Shown piece after piece: positions 34,990 through 47,306 of a DNA stretch of 64,000 bases. The translations under genes were made by a program, and so were the position numbers. This DNA comes from Lyophyllum atratum (Eukaryota > Basidiomycota > Agaricomycetes > Agaricales > Lyophyllaceae). The notes below the pieces were generated by a model that did no database searches, had not been told where the DNA came from, and was given only the letters and a program-made list of their open reading frames with translations. The stretch covers positions 496,001 through 560,000 of the forward strand of contig JACGCN010000032.1 of the NCBI GenBank assembly GCA_014905825.1, written 5' to 3'. Each line of letters begins with the position of its first letter. The first letter of the stretch is position 1.

Positions 34990-36900
34990 TGTGCAGACAG
35001 AAGCTAACCCTAACCATAGGGGTGGACAGGGTTATGGGAGGTTGTAGGATCATTCTACGACGCAGTGGGCAGAGTTATTGTTGTTGGCTGCGGGCGTGGG
35101 GAACGAATGGGTCGGGGAGGCAAACTAGCGAACTGGCCATGCGGACGTCGTCCCTGCTGGGGCCTGCGTAAGGGCAGCCTGCTCCAGGGAAGAGATGGAC
35201 ACGGGCGGCGAGGACTTCCGCTGGGTAAGTACCGAGGTATTCCGTCTGCTGAGTGGCTGCTCTCCCTCCTCCCTCCCCCATTCTGAAGTCAACATCAGAA
35301 TCGACGTGGCATGGGAGGAACTGGAGGACCGGGTGGTATGTGTGGGCGCGGCGGAGGTGAACGAGGGCCGGGGTGGGGAGCGGATGTGCGCAAGGAAGGC
35401 GGGAGGAGAAGGGAGCCGCGGGACGAGCGGGATCAGAGGTGGTGTTTTGCGTGGAGGAAAGGTGGTCTTTTCTTACGGCCGCTGGTGAGGCGTTGTCGTC
35501 GAGTAATACAAGTCTTGGGTTGCCAATCGCTTGAAGTTTAGCCTTTAGATTGGATTATCGAACGACAGTCGATCGTACTTATCTGGGAAGGCGACTGGAC
35601 AGAAGCTAACCCTAGCCCTAGGCTTGCGGTCTGGGTGGATTTAAGTACGACGCGGTGGGCAGGGTTGTTGTCGTCTGAGGGCCTGGAGAACGGATGGGTC
35701 GTGGAGGCGAACTGGGGTGGTGACGTCATCTCTGCTAGGCCTTGGGCAAGGGCGGCTTGCTCCAGCGAAGAGATGGACACGTGCGTGCGACGGCTGCTAG
35801 CGCCGCTGGGTAAGTACGGGGATTCCGTCTCCTGAGCGCCCTCCTCTCCCTCCTCTCCCTCCTCTCCCTCCCCCATTCCCCACTCGAGTCCGAAGTCGAC
35901 ATCAAGACCGACCACGCCCGGTGAAAGCCACCACCCTCCCCGAGGCTGACATGCCTGCAGTGCTACGAGATCCGAACCTGCGTGCATATGACAACCGGTG
36001 AGCGGGACACACGCGCACCCACAACGCTGTACCCACCCGACACCTTCAGCACCTGCAGCACCCCTCCCCTGCTCGAGCTACGTTTCATCGTCTGGGCACA
36101 GGGACTGCTTCATCAGCGTCGACGTGGCATGGGAGGGACCGGAGGATGGGGTGGTACGGGTGGGCGCGGCGGGGGTGAACGAGAGCCGAGGTGGGGAGGC
36201 AGATCTGCGCGAGGAAGGCGGGAGGAGAATGGAGCCGTGTTATGGGGGCGGGACGAGCGGGATCAAGGGTGGTGTTTTGCGTGGAGGTAGGGGTAGTACA
36301 TGGGCGGGCGACGGCTGCTGCTGGGTAAGTCTGGGTATTCCGTCTCCTGAGCGCCCTCCTCTCCCCCCCTCAACGCGAAGTCGACATAAAACCCACCCCG
36401 CCCGATGAAACGTCGGTCCCTGCGCATCCGCCACCACCTCCCTAAGGCTGACACTCCCCAAATTGTACGAGGTCCGAACCTGCAGCATGTGACAACCGGT
36501 GAGCGGGATACACGCGCATCCACAACGCTGTATCCACCCGACACCACTTCAGCACCTTCAGCACCCTGTCCCGCTCAAGCTACGTTTCATCGTCTGGGCA
36601 CAGGGACTGCTTCATCAGCGTCGACGTCACATGGGAGGGATTGCAGGACGGGGTGGTATGGTTTCTGGGGTTTTAGGGCGGTAGAGGTGAATGATGACCG
36701 GGAGGGGAGGCAGTTTGAGCGAACAAGGCGGAGGAGAATGGATGGGGCGGGACGAGCGGGATTGGGGGTGCAGTTTTGCGTGGAGATGGCGGTGGGCGGG
36801 AGTCGGGGCGAAGGGATTGGAGGCGGTGTGCGGGGATTTCGGCGGGTCGTTGTGGTGAGAAGAGTTGAGGTGACCGGACGACATCGATGCCGTTGATACT
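34990..36900. repeat. Diverged tandem repeat block
   Basis: Segments recur head-to-tail in imperfect copies. A unit starting ACAGAAGCTAACCCTA occurs at about 34997 and 35598, and continues through a shared stretch with GGGCAG.GTT, AACG.ATGGGTCG and AGAGATGGACACG. A second unit starting TCGACGTGGCATGGGAGG lies at 35301 and 36119, and in mutated form at 36621; it continues through GTGAACGA and AAGGCGGGAGGAGAA. A third, GACAACCGGTGAGCGGGA, occurs at about 35989 and 36490. Spacings are about 600, 820 and 500 bp. Open frames inside are G/C-biased and not conserved between copies, so I do not call genes. The CTAACCCTAACC string at about 35004 is telomere-like. Confidence 0.7.
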
Positions 36901-37977
36901 GGGGTATACAATGCATGGCTCGAGGACGCCCTGAGATCGCGGTTTTGTACGGGGAGGAGAGACAACCTGCTCCTAGCTGTAGAGCCGCAGTCTTTTCTGA
37001 CGAGGCGCTGGTATCGAATAAGTCACATCAGTGTGGATAGTCTTGAGTCGACAACGGCTAGATTTTAAGGTTAGCCTTTAGGTCTACGTTAGCACGAACG
37101 TCGCTCGTACCGATTTCGACAACAACGACGTATGACCCGCTCTTGAAAGAGAATTCCCAGTTATCTCCAGTTCCTCTTCCCGCCGTCTGTATACCAGCCC
37201 ATAAAATATGGCACCCCCCGAATTTATGCGCTTCAACCGTCATTTGCAAGTATCGATCCGGAAGGCGTGGGCTGTCCTGGTAGGCTTGATAAATGCGTCG
37301 TCTAGGTTGGAGACAATCGAAGCGTTCCTTACATGTCCCAGATGTTGACCAGTGCTTCAAGAAGAGTGAGGTTGGTCCAGCGTTGATGTGCTGGACATGG
37401 ATGAAGCTCCGAGGTCGCCGAGTGTCTAACTCAACCTGAGCGGCCAAGTGCGGCCGGAAGTGCTGACGATGGAATGAGGAGAATGCAGGCTTAGCTGGCT
37501 TGAGGAGTTCATCGCAGCAGACGACGTCGGGCCAGTAAAATTAGCCTCTCTGCAGGTATGTGACGGGAGGCGGGACAGGGCGGGAACGTCATTGCAAGTG
37601 CCAAGAACCGTCGGCTGATTTGGGCGGTGTTTGTTTGGCTATGCCTGTGTGTACAAAGTCAGCCTAATCGGGTACGTGTTTGTTTGCACAGCTCCCCAAC
37701 GTCGCTGGGGTCTTTCCTGGGCGGGCGTCTTTCATTCCAGTGTTCGAGGCGTGCTCACTAAGTAATTTACAGCTCTTGTATGATGCCAAAGGGGGCACTG
37801 GGGAGGGAAGCATCACGCGCTCAGGCACGAGACAAAGCACTATTGTCTGCTCGGCTATACAAACAAAGGCAAACACAACATTCTCAATTGTCTCGTTTAC
37901 CCATTGTGCGATGAACAAAAGGAAAGGATGGGTAGAGATGGGTTATCATTTTCGTTCCCTCCTTACTCTTTGCTACG
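36901..37977. other. Intergenic, one weak open frame
   Basis: A minus-strand frame, 37058-37447, reads DRYLQMTVEAHKFGGCHILW and ends KANLKI, but it has no ATG and no recognised family. It could be the last exon of an unidentified gene. The right part should hold the promoter of the ABC transporter gene. Confidence 0.35.
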
Positions 37978-40900
37978 ATGCGCCGTACGACGCCCGCCCT
38001 CGAGGTGGACACGAATCACAACGACAACTTGATGTACGAACTTGAACTCTCCCCGCGCTCCTCCATCTGCTCCGACGCCAAGCTGCCCTTTACACCCGCC
38101 AGCTCCAACCTACCCGCTCATACTCCTACGCCCGAGCCACTCCAGCCTTCCATCCGCCTGCTCTTCTCCCTCCTCCCACCCCGTCACCGACTACTACTCC
38201 TCCTCCCCGCCATCATCTCTTCCATCATCGCCGGTGGCATCGCGCCTTTCATGACCTTTGTCGTCGGCCAGGCCTTTGCTGCATTCGCCCGCTACCCGCT
38301 ATCCGACCCCTCAACCCGCGACAAGGATCTCCTCCTACACGAAGTCGGGCTCGCAGCACTCCAACTCATCGCTCTAGCCGTCGGCGCGCTCGCCCTCAGC
38401 AGTCTAACCAGCTGCCTGTGGATTTGGACTGGCGAACGCAACGTCCTTGCACTGAGGAGACGTGTGTATGAGGCTGTGACCAACAAAGACATGGTCTGGT
38501 TCGATTCGAAGATGGGTGCGGATGCGGATACCACCGACGACCAAGGTCCGCTTGGTGCGGGAGGTCTCATGGCCAAGTTTACTCGGTAAGCCTCCTCGGT
38601 TTATTCTTTTTCTCCTACTAACACCTCCCCCAGCGAAACCGACGACGTCCGAGCAGCCTCTTCCCTCGCGCTCGGCCAACTCCTCCAATACCTCACAACC
38701 ACCATCACCTGCCTCGTCCTCGCCTTCACGCGATCATGGGCCCTCACCCTTGTCATCCTCTCCGCGGTCCCCCTCCTCATCCTCATCCAAGCCTTCTCCC
38801 AGGCCACCGCCTCCCCTCTCCTCCACACCGAACGCACACTCACCGCGAAAGCCGCCGCCCTCACCGACCGCGCCACCAGTTCCATCGCCACCGTCAAAGC
38901 CTTCAACGCCCAACCCCTCGAAGCCTTCACCGCCACCACCGCCTTCTCCGCCCTCAACGCCGCGGGGCGCCGTCTCAACGCTGTGTGGGGCCTCACCTCC
39001 GCCCTCGGCCAGTTCACCACCCTCGCCATGTTCGTGCAGGGCTTCTGGTTCGGCGCCAAGCTCGTTAGGGATAGGAGCGTCGCAGCCGGCGACGTCATGG
39101 CCGTATTCTGGGCCTGCCTCATCGCCACCTCCAACCTCCAGATGTGCATCCCCCAGCTCATCGTCCTCGCCAAGGGAAAGGAGGCTGCGCGCGCCCTCCT
39201 GGAACTCGCAGTCGACACCTCTGCCCCGCCCGCCTACGATGACGAGTTCCCACCCAGCCCTACGACGCTCCCGCCTTACACGCCCACATCCTCGCAGCCC
39301 AAGTCGAGGAAGCTCAGGAAGATCCGACCCACGGCGTTTGCAGGCGAGCTGTCCCTGCACAACGTCACCTTCACCTACCCCGCCCGCGCCTCCGCCTCCG
39401 CCTCTGCATCCACGGGCGCTTCGAGTGAAACCCCGGCCCTCAGGGACGTCTCCCTCTTCCTCCCTGCCGCCGAAACGACCTTCGTCGTCGGCGCCTCGGG
39501 CTCCGGCAAGTCCTCCCTCGCCGCCCTCCTCCTTCGGCTGTATACTCCCCAAGCCGGGGCCGTATGCGCGGACGAGCAGGACGTGCGCTTCCTCGACGAG
39601 GCGTGGTTCCGCACGCAGGTGATGGGCGTGGGGCATGGGTACGGCGCGGATCTGGTGTTTGAGGGGCTTACGGTTGCGCAGAACGTGGCTGTTGCTGTGA
39701 CTTCCCTCGGGGGGAGGGAGCCGAGCCAAGTGGAGGTGGAGGAGGCGTGCAGGGCGGCGCTGTTGCATGAGTTTGTGAGCGGGCTGCCGGGAGGGTATGA
39801 GACTGTGTTGAGTGCGGGAGGAGGGGGCGGGCAGGGGGTGTGTTTGAGTGGGGGGCAGAGGCAGAGGCTTGCGATTGCGCGGGCGAGGCTTAGGAATCCG
39901 CCGGTATTGGTTCTAGGTGCGTGTCCCTTTCTTTCTTCAGTCTTACCGAATGTTGGTTTCTGACGTCACTTGTTCTCCAGACGAAGCAACGTCCGCGCTG
40001 GACGCGACCTCCCGCCTCCTCGTCTTCGCTGCGCTCCGCACGTGGAGACGTAACCGCACCACCGTCGTCATCACACACGACCTCTCCCAGATCGAGGCGC
40101 AGGACTTCGTGTACGTCATGCGCGAGGGCGTCGTCGTGGAGCAGGGATACCGCGCCGACCTCGAGGCCCCGCCCCACCCCCTTCCCCACGGCGCGCAAGA
40201 CGACGGAAGGGGCGAGTTCCGTGGGATGCTGGATGTGCAGCTCGGGCTTGGGGGGTGTCTTCCGACTGTGGATCTGGACGACGCCAAGAAACCCGATTTT
40301 GAGTTTGAGGAGGAGGGGGACTTGGATGGGGGGGAAGAGACTATAGAGCGCTTCCGCCCGCAGACTCTACTGCGCCCTATCACGCTCGGGAACTGGATGT
40401 TCGACGCCGTCGCGGAGCTGGCCAACCCCGCTCCTGCTGTCAAGCGCCAGACGATCCGGGCCGAGCCCATGGAGGTGCAGGTGCAGGTGCGCCGGCCGTC
40501 GAGTGTGCATGGGGCGAGTGGGGTGCTGCAGGTGCCGAGTAGGATGAGGAGCGGGCTGGGGAGGGATAGGATGAGTCTGCAGTTCACGCCTTCTTCGCCT
40601 GTGTTCCCCTCGCGGGTGGTGGGGGCTGCTTCTGCTTCTTCCCCTTATGCGAATTGGTATGGGAGGGAGCGCGTGGATGGGGGTGGGGATGTGGATGGGG
40701 ATGAGGAGTTTGAGGGGGAGAAGAGGGCTATGACAAGGAGTGGGAGTGTTGTGCTTGAGAGGCGGGGGGGGAGGGGGGAGCGTGTGAGGTGGGAGAAGGA
40801 GGAGGAGAAGGAGGGGGTGGTGGGGGAGAAGAAGAGGGGGTGGATGATGTCTCGGCGTCGTCAGGAGCTCGCACAGCAGCAGACACCCGCGGAAGAGGCG

Positions 40901-42751
40901 ACAGAGGAGATCGTACCATCGTTCTGGAAGACGGTGAAGACTGCCTGGCCCACGATCCCGCATAAGCCCTTCTTCATCCTCAGCCTCCTCGTCTGTGCGC
41001 TGAGCGGAGCGATGACCCCCCTCTTCTCCTTCCTCCTCTCCCGCCTCCTCTTCGAAGTCTCCACCGGCGCCCGTGATATAGCTCTCATCAACCGCTTCGG
41101 AGGGCTCGTCCTCGGCATCGCAGGCATCGACGGTCTCCTCATTGGCTTGAAGTACTTCGCCATGGAGACCGTGGCCTTGTCTTGGATCACCCAGCTCCGC
41201 CAAAGGGCGTTCGGGGAGGTGCTCCGCCAGGACAAGGCGTGGTTCGAGAAGGACGGGAGCGCGCCCGTGCGCCTCGTGCAGGTCCTCGTCAAGGACGCGG
41301 ACGACGCGCGGAATCTCGTTGCGGTGGTCGCGAGCCAGGGCGTAGTGGTGGTGAGCATGCTCGGTGTCGGGCTCGTGTGGGCCATGGCGCGCGGGTGGGA
41401 GCTCACGCTCGTGGGGCTGGGTGTCGCGCCTGTCTTTGCCGGGGTGATGGCCGCGCAGACCATGCTCGTCGCCGGGTGCGAACTCAGGAATAAGAGGGCG
41501 CGGGAGGAGGTGGCGAGGGGGTATTATGATGCGGTGGCGAATGTGCGGGCGATTAGGGCGGTGGGGTTTGGGGGGGTGTTTCGGGGGAGGTTTGAGAGGA
41601 AGGCGGAGGAGGCGTTGGTGATGGGGGTGAGGGGGGCGTTTGTGGAGGGGTGTACGTATGGGGTGGCGAGTGGGTTGATTTATTTGGCGGAGGCGCTGTT
41701 GTTTTATGTGGGGGCGGTGTTGATTGTGAAGGGGCGGTATGATTATTTGCAGATGGTGGAAGTGCTGAATCTTGTGGTGTTCACTGTTACGATCGGATCG
41801 CAGCTTATGGCTTTCAGTATGTCTTTTCCTTCTACTGCGTGTTGTATCGGGATCTGACGGATTTTTTTTTTTGCAGCCCAAAAAATCGCAAAGTCCGTCC
41901 AGGCAACCAGCGACCTCAACCAACTCCTCAAACTCTCCTCCAACACCCCCTCCGACTCCACCGGCTCCCTCCGTCCCACCTTTGCCAACGGCAGCGCCGC
42001 CATCACCTTCACCAACGTGCAGTTCACGTACCCATCCCGCCCTGACGTGCCCGTCCTCCGCAATATCAATCTCTCCATCACCCCCGGCGAATCCGTCGCC
42101 ATTGTCGGCGCATCAGGCTCCGGCAAATCCACTATCGCTGCTCTCCTTCAACGTCTGTATGAGCCGTCCTCCGGGAGCATCACTGTCGGCGGCGCGCCTC
42201 TAGCTGATATCGAACCCACCCATCTAAGGGATCATGTCTCGGTCGTCTCGCAGCAACCACACCTTTTCGATGCGAGTATTGCTGAGAATATCCGCTATGG
42301 CAGTGGGCTCGATAAGGTCTCGGAGGTGGACATTCGCAAGGCGGCCAAGGCCGCTAACGTGCACGACTTTGTCATGGGGCTCCCGCACGGGTACGATACC
42401 CTCGTCGGGGAGAACGCGGGACTTATCTCTGGTGGCCAGGCGCAGCGCCTGCAAATTGCACGTGCGCTCGTCCGTCCGTCCGAGGTGCTCGTCCTGGACG
42501 AGTGTACCAGTGCGCTGGACCCGGAGAACCAAAGGGCGGTGTTGGAGACGATTGAGAAGATGAAGAGTGAGGGGGGAAGGACGAGGACGACGGTGATGGT
42601 GACGCATAAATTGCAGGTGATGAGGATGTGTGATCGGGTGCTGGTGGTGGCGGATGGGGAGGTGAAGGAGGAGGGGACGTTTGAGGAGCTTGTGAGGAGG
42701 AAGGGCTTGTTTGCGACGCTCGCGGGTGGGGGGGAGTGGGTGGGGGAGTGA
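37978..42751 (+). CDS. Full-size ABC exporter, STE6/MDR (ABCB) type
   Basis: Four exons (37978-38585, 38634-39916, 39981-41816, 41877-42751; introns 48, 64 and 60 nt) join in frame to 1533 residues in the order TMD1-NBD1-TMD2-NBD2. NBD1 has GASGSGKSS (Walker A), LSGGQRQRLAIAR (signature), VLVLDEATSALD (Walker B; the aspartate codon is split by the 64-nt intron) and VVITHD (H-loop). NBD2 has GASGSGKST, an intact Q-loop VVSQQPHLF, ISGGQAQRLQIAR, VLVLDECTSALD and VMVTHK. A linker of about 200 residues between the halves is Glu/Gly/Arg-rich. This architecture is that of fungal STE6 transporters, which export farnesylated mating pheromone, but multidrug ABCB exporters look alike. NBD1 lacks the usual Q-loop glutamine (VMGVGHGYGADLVF). 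The coding strand is strongly GC-rich, which opens long shadow frames. Confidence 0.92.
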
Positions 42752-44413
42752 GCGGCCGGTTCGCTCGGCGTGTACTCGGGTTTATGTCCTGTCTCTGTTT
42801 TTTCTTTCTTTCTTTCTCTCTCTTACTCTCTCGCGACGATTACTCATACGAATATTACCAGTATTACTGCCTTACGAACACATATAACAGCATTTGTAGT
42901 TTTAGTACATGACACTCATTACATATATCCTGTATCTTTTCTGAATAGAATGAACTTTACGATTGTTCTTGACCAGGTGTGATCATTCATTGTGAAAGGC
43001 CCGGCGTGCAGTTCACGCCATGGGATGAACCAAGGTACAAAACATGTTCGGGTCTTGGCTCAAAGAGGGGAATCGCACGGGCCGCCCCGGTCAAGCAAGA
43101 TCCGGATCATTTTCACACTCATCCCTTCTTCGTCCATCCGCTCGCTGTGAATTCGGATGCATGTCTTCGGCTTCCGATGAGAGCGTTGCATGTTGTTCTG
43201 AAGCGCCAAAATGACATGTCGGCGAGACTGGAGGAGCGAGACGTGCCCCGTAGCATACTGGATGCTCTATGCCTCACGCTGTGAGCACCAACGTATCTAG
43301 GGGAGAATCGCGCAGAGGCAGCTCACAGGTTACCTTTTCGAAGGAATAAAAGTACACGTAAGTTCTATCGCTGATAAACGCGATGTACCCCTGAAATATG
43401 TACCGTAGAGTTTAGCAATGTGCATGTCGGGCAATAAGTGCAGTTCACACCCGCCGCGATGAAACCGCGTAGCCTCAGAGCAGCCCTATTCCTTCATGGC
43501 TGATCCATCGCACTCAATGCTTGTGATGAGGCTTCCGGCGCGAACGTCACCTACGTACGAGGGTTGGACGCGTCTAGACCATCCTCTCCTCTGAAGACCC
43601 ACCCTCTCCTTCTCCACGCTCCTTGCCCTTGACGATGGCATTTACACCCTCGAGCGAACAGAACTCGGCACAAGTATGAGTTTGTCATCCGAACACCAGC
43701 TCGGCGTTTTGGAAATACACCTGACAGACCCATTCAGATTACGCGGCTTCGAAAATAAAGCCCTTTCGAAATTGCCTTTTGGCCGATTGCCTCGTTCACT
43801 CATAGTGTCGGACACATGACATGCCCCAACTTCAGCTGATCAGCCCCTTATCTCCAACTATCGCTGTTTCATGGTATAGCTCTTCACAATCGACCCCAGA
43901 TGCACTGGTTTTCCTCGGATGTAACGGCTTTTACTTTATTACGCCTAAATTCTATGTTCAATTCTCAAGAGGGACGTCCGTAGGCTGCCTCCTCTTCTCC
44001 CCAAAATTCGAAGATTTCAGGTTTACGAATTCCTTCGAGGGATAACCGCCAGGCCAAGGCGTGAATCCAGGTGAGCGAATTACCCTGCGACGCCCAAACA
44101 TCCACTCATACGTGGATATATGAAAGGTCTTGTTACTACACATCTGACCTCCACTCCACCGTGTCTATCCCCTGATTGGTTGATATACACCAGGTGGCGG
44201 CTCAAATGGCAACGTATGCCCCCAGTGGTGGCTCAGGATGATCGCTTTTTCAAAAGGACCCCGGCTTACAGGATCACATACGGCTGTTCTTATACCTCGC
44301 CGTTGTCAACTCACGCACAAACTTTGCTTCTGCTCGCCTGGCAAATAGCGTCTTCCAACCAGTCTCCAACTCACAGTATTTCCGAGCTTCTCTCGGACTT
44401 CCGTGTTTATTCA
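42752..44413. other. Intergenic, no gene recognised
   Basis: A pyrimidine run (TTTCTTTCTTTCTTTCTCTC, about 42798-42830) lies in the ABC transporter 3' region. The rest has only short frames of no recognisable family. The right end should carry the promoter of the Cys/His-rich copy B. Confidence 0.45.
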
Positions 44414-45073
44414 ATGCCACTACATCTACCCGACAAACAGAAGTACCGTCCAGTTGTGCGTATTATTACGCTCTTGCATCTGATCAGTCCTCATCTCACC
44501 ACTGACCGATTAAAGATCGGCGAGACGGTCAGGGCTGTCGTTGTTAATCAAGACCAGCGTCAGCCGTACAATTTCTTGGATATCATCACTGGGACGAACC
44601 AGGGAATCGACCCGGTAAGATGTGTGATTATTGGTCCATTGTCCCCAACGTGTCTGAAGTTTTGAAGACATTGGAAGGAAGGGTACAAAGTCGTCGAAAT
44701 TGATGGCGATGAAGATGTCCATTGCCCAGGTCTCCTGTATCCAAAAAGCCTCACCATCGATCAGGTCAGATCCTGCATTGCTGATCGTCTCCGGGAGTAC
44801 GTGTTCGCGACCCGACTGGATTGGGTACCCAATTTTGAGGGGGGGATTGAGTCGGAGAAGAACAAAGACCCGCGAGCCTCTGACGAAGGGATCAAGACAG
44901 AATCTGAGCATTGTGCAATGTGTGCTGATAGGCGCACATACTGGGCAGTATCCCCTCCGGTTTTCCTCTCGCACGGCTCACGCCAATGGCACCTCCATTA
45001 TGACTGTTTTCAACACCTCCTGCCACGTCGCCAGTCCAACCTTGAGCCCGTCAAATTTGTAGCTTACATTTGA
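44414..45073 (+). CDS. Unrecognised Cys/His-rich protein, copy B of the family
   Basis: Exon 1 (44414-44455, MPLHLPDKQKYRPV) and exon 2 (44516-44614, ending YNFLDIITGTNQGIDP) have exactly the lengths of copy A (42 and 99 nt). Exon 3 carries CPGLLYPKSLTIDQV, a variable charged middle, then CAMCADRRTYWAVSPPVFLS, QWHLHYDCFQH and LLPRRQ, ending at 45073. The Cys/His spacing C-x2-C-x22-H-x-H-x2-C-x2-H equals that of copy A. The exon 3 acceptor is a problem. The site matching copy A (before ACATTGG, 44669) is out of frame, as if one base were lost. The next AG (exon from 44678) restores frame but drops about four residues around the conserved WK. So the copy is either a working gene with a shifted acceptor or freshly damaged. 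Predicted length is 179 residues. Function is unknown. Confidence 0.7.
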
Positions 45074-45738
45074 ATACCTCCCGACCAAAACGAAATACAA
45101 GGTATACTATGACTGTAAGCATAGAATAACTGCGAGTGGAGAGCAAAAATAAGGAAAGGCGGAAGGCATGTCTAATACACGATGAAGGTCGTATGGGTGC
45201 TTCGCGTGTGTGAGTCGATCGGAGCTGCGTCGTATGAGCGCTCTTAGAAGTTGTGATGGATGATTGACGCCCCCAAGGGTTCGTGGCTCCCGCCTAACCG
45301 ATATGGTCGCCCGCGATCACATTCGTGAGGATGTACTAGTTGTAATGATGCGGTCAAGAGTACTCCAGCGTAGGAAGAGCGTCGACTAGTACTGTCTCCT
45401 GTTCTACTTCATTGAAGCGCAGTTATGGGGTTTCAGCCAAAATCCGTGGGATGGGACGCATGGAGGCTAGGCAGATGAAAAGAGGGTGTTTAATGGCATT
45501 CAAGGCCGACATTGTGCGGGGGATAGATATTGTACGATATCATGATGAGCGCAACATACAAGCGACGTAGGATAAAACAGAACTACCCCTTGACGACGAA
45601 AGGACCATATACGAACAGACCAAATTCCAAGAGTATGATGACGTGACGTCGACATATGTGAGATGCGAGGGTATGACTTGATTAGAGCATGTTAATTCAC
45701 CGCCGCATTGTGAATCCCGGTTCTCCATCTTAAAAGAA
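45074..45738. other. Convergent spacer, no gene recognised
   Basis: This stretch lies between two convergent genes and should contain both 3' ends. I see no gene, RNA or repeat in it. Confidence 0.5.
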
Positions 45739-47306
45739 TTAAGTACCCCGGATTTTACCAGATCTCGAATCCTGACACAATCTCAAGAGATCACCAAGCT
45801 GCGTCCAATCCTCGTCTACATGTGCCTTGCCTATGTCATAAAGATCTTCGATCACAGGACGTAGACGCGGAAACAACCTGTCCAGGTATCTAGTCAAGAT
45901 AGCAACGTCGCACGCAATGCCCCCTGGAATATAGAGTGTGTCGAGTGGGTGGGAGAATACGGGAGGGGAAGGCGGTACGACGGAGAGGTCCAGATAGAGC
46001 ATGAGGTGTTGAAGGTTGGGACAGGTTTCGGCAAATGCTTGGAGGACAGACAAGCTGGCACGAGGTGCTATTCGAAGCGTGGATAGTCCGAAGTCGAGAT
46101 GAAGAGCATTGATCGCAGGCCATGCACACATCATGGCATGATAATCGGCGTTTGAGGGGTCGAGGTACATTCCAGTGCAAATGACGAGGCATTGAAGCCT
46201 TTTGAGCTCGAGCAACGGCTGCAATACAGCCATGTCTTGTGATGGAGACTTTTGGTCCACGAACCATTCATTCTCCAGCCAGACGTGGGTAAGCGACAGC
46301 GCCCAGGACGAAATATGGGCCATCCCCTTGTCCCAAAAGTCGTCTGATGTGCTAAGACGAAGGGATTCGAGGGGAGTGCCGGAAAGATGAGCGAGAGTGT
46401 CATGTAGAATTACGGGAAGGCCAAAAATCTTCAGGTTTCGTAAGGTGTAAATAAGATGCTTTGATGGAAGAGGAATTCGACCTTGCTCATCGTCGAAAAC
46501 GACATGTAGGGTCTTCAAGGACCGGAGAGCGGAGATGATGGCTAGGTCCTCCTGCTGAAGCGAGCTGACATCGTGTAGGCGTAGAGTATGAAGGTGACGT
46601 AGATTAGATAACCGTGGTGGAACGTTCCTACTTATCGATACGAATTCCTCAAGAGGTAGGGCAGCGGTCTCTAACCCATCGACAAATTCATTCCAAGCTT
46701 CTCCTTCAAATGAAGTGATGTGCAATCGTCGGAGGCAGGGAGAGGCGAGCAGAAATAGGTGTGGCGAGCAAGGATATAGCAGAGTCCGCAGACGGGGCAA
46801 AAGGTAACTGTTCCGACTTTGATGCGCAACCCGAACGAAAACGATGGGGCTGAATTGCACTAAGCTTTCAGAAATAAGGTGGTGTACCCGTTTTGCGTAA
46901 GTTTCTAACTTCGACCATTGAGCGGATTGAAAGCCATCCTCAAATGACTAGACAAGTCAGACTTTCACAGTAGAGGATGGTTCGCAGATTTATTACATAC
47001 GTATATGCCGCTATCTTTGTTCTTTCTCAGCCCCACGATGCTCAATAAGGGTATAATAGAAGGAAGTGTCTCCCACAGAGCGTCCAATGCGGGTTCAGCA
47101 AATCCTTTGCAAGTCCTGGCGGAATTTGCAAGAGCAGCTCGGCTTGAATCTTGGCTGCGGTATTGAGTATGATCTGACGAGTTCGGGATGTCCCACCAAG
47201 GGTAGGTTTGGGTCGGCCATATCTGCGTACCCATTGTCATAAAAATGGTGCGCAGAACTTCGGGGATGGCGAGCGCTCGATGCATGGTCCCGGCGCGCAT
47301 TTCCAT
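45739..47306 (-). CDS. F-box / leucine-rich-like protein
   Basis: Exon 1 (47001-47306) and exon 2 (45739-46947) join across a 53-nt intron in phase 0 to give 504 residues, the usual size of the expanded mushroom F-box family. The F-box-like start is RALAIPEVLRTIFMTM followed by ALANSARTCKGFAEPALDAL and W. After the intron comes the typical AQWSKLETYAKRVHHL. The rest consists of degenerate leucine-rich repeats (LSNLRHLHTLRLHDVSSL, LRSLKTLHVVFDD, LLELKRLQCLVICTG, CPNLQHLMLYLDL). Such proteins act as substrate receptors of SCF ubiquitin ligases; the substrate is unknown. The start at 47306 is the first ATG; MHRALAIPEVL at 47285 is an alternative. Confidence 0.85.

Noticed and set aside
37058..37447. 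Hypothetical protein gene
   Set aside because: The frame has no ATG, no family match and no convincing upstream exon.
38516..41923. Long open frames of 200-518 codons on both strands inside the ABC transporter
   Set aside because: They are GC-rich shadow frames. Composition is Pro/Ser/Arg or His/Arg biased with no domain, whereas the called frame has every ABC motif.
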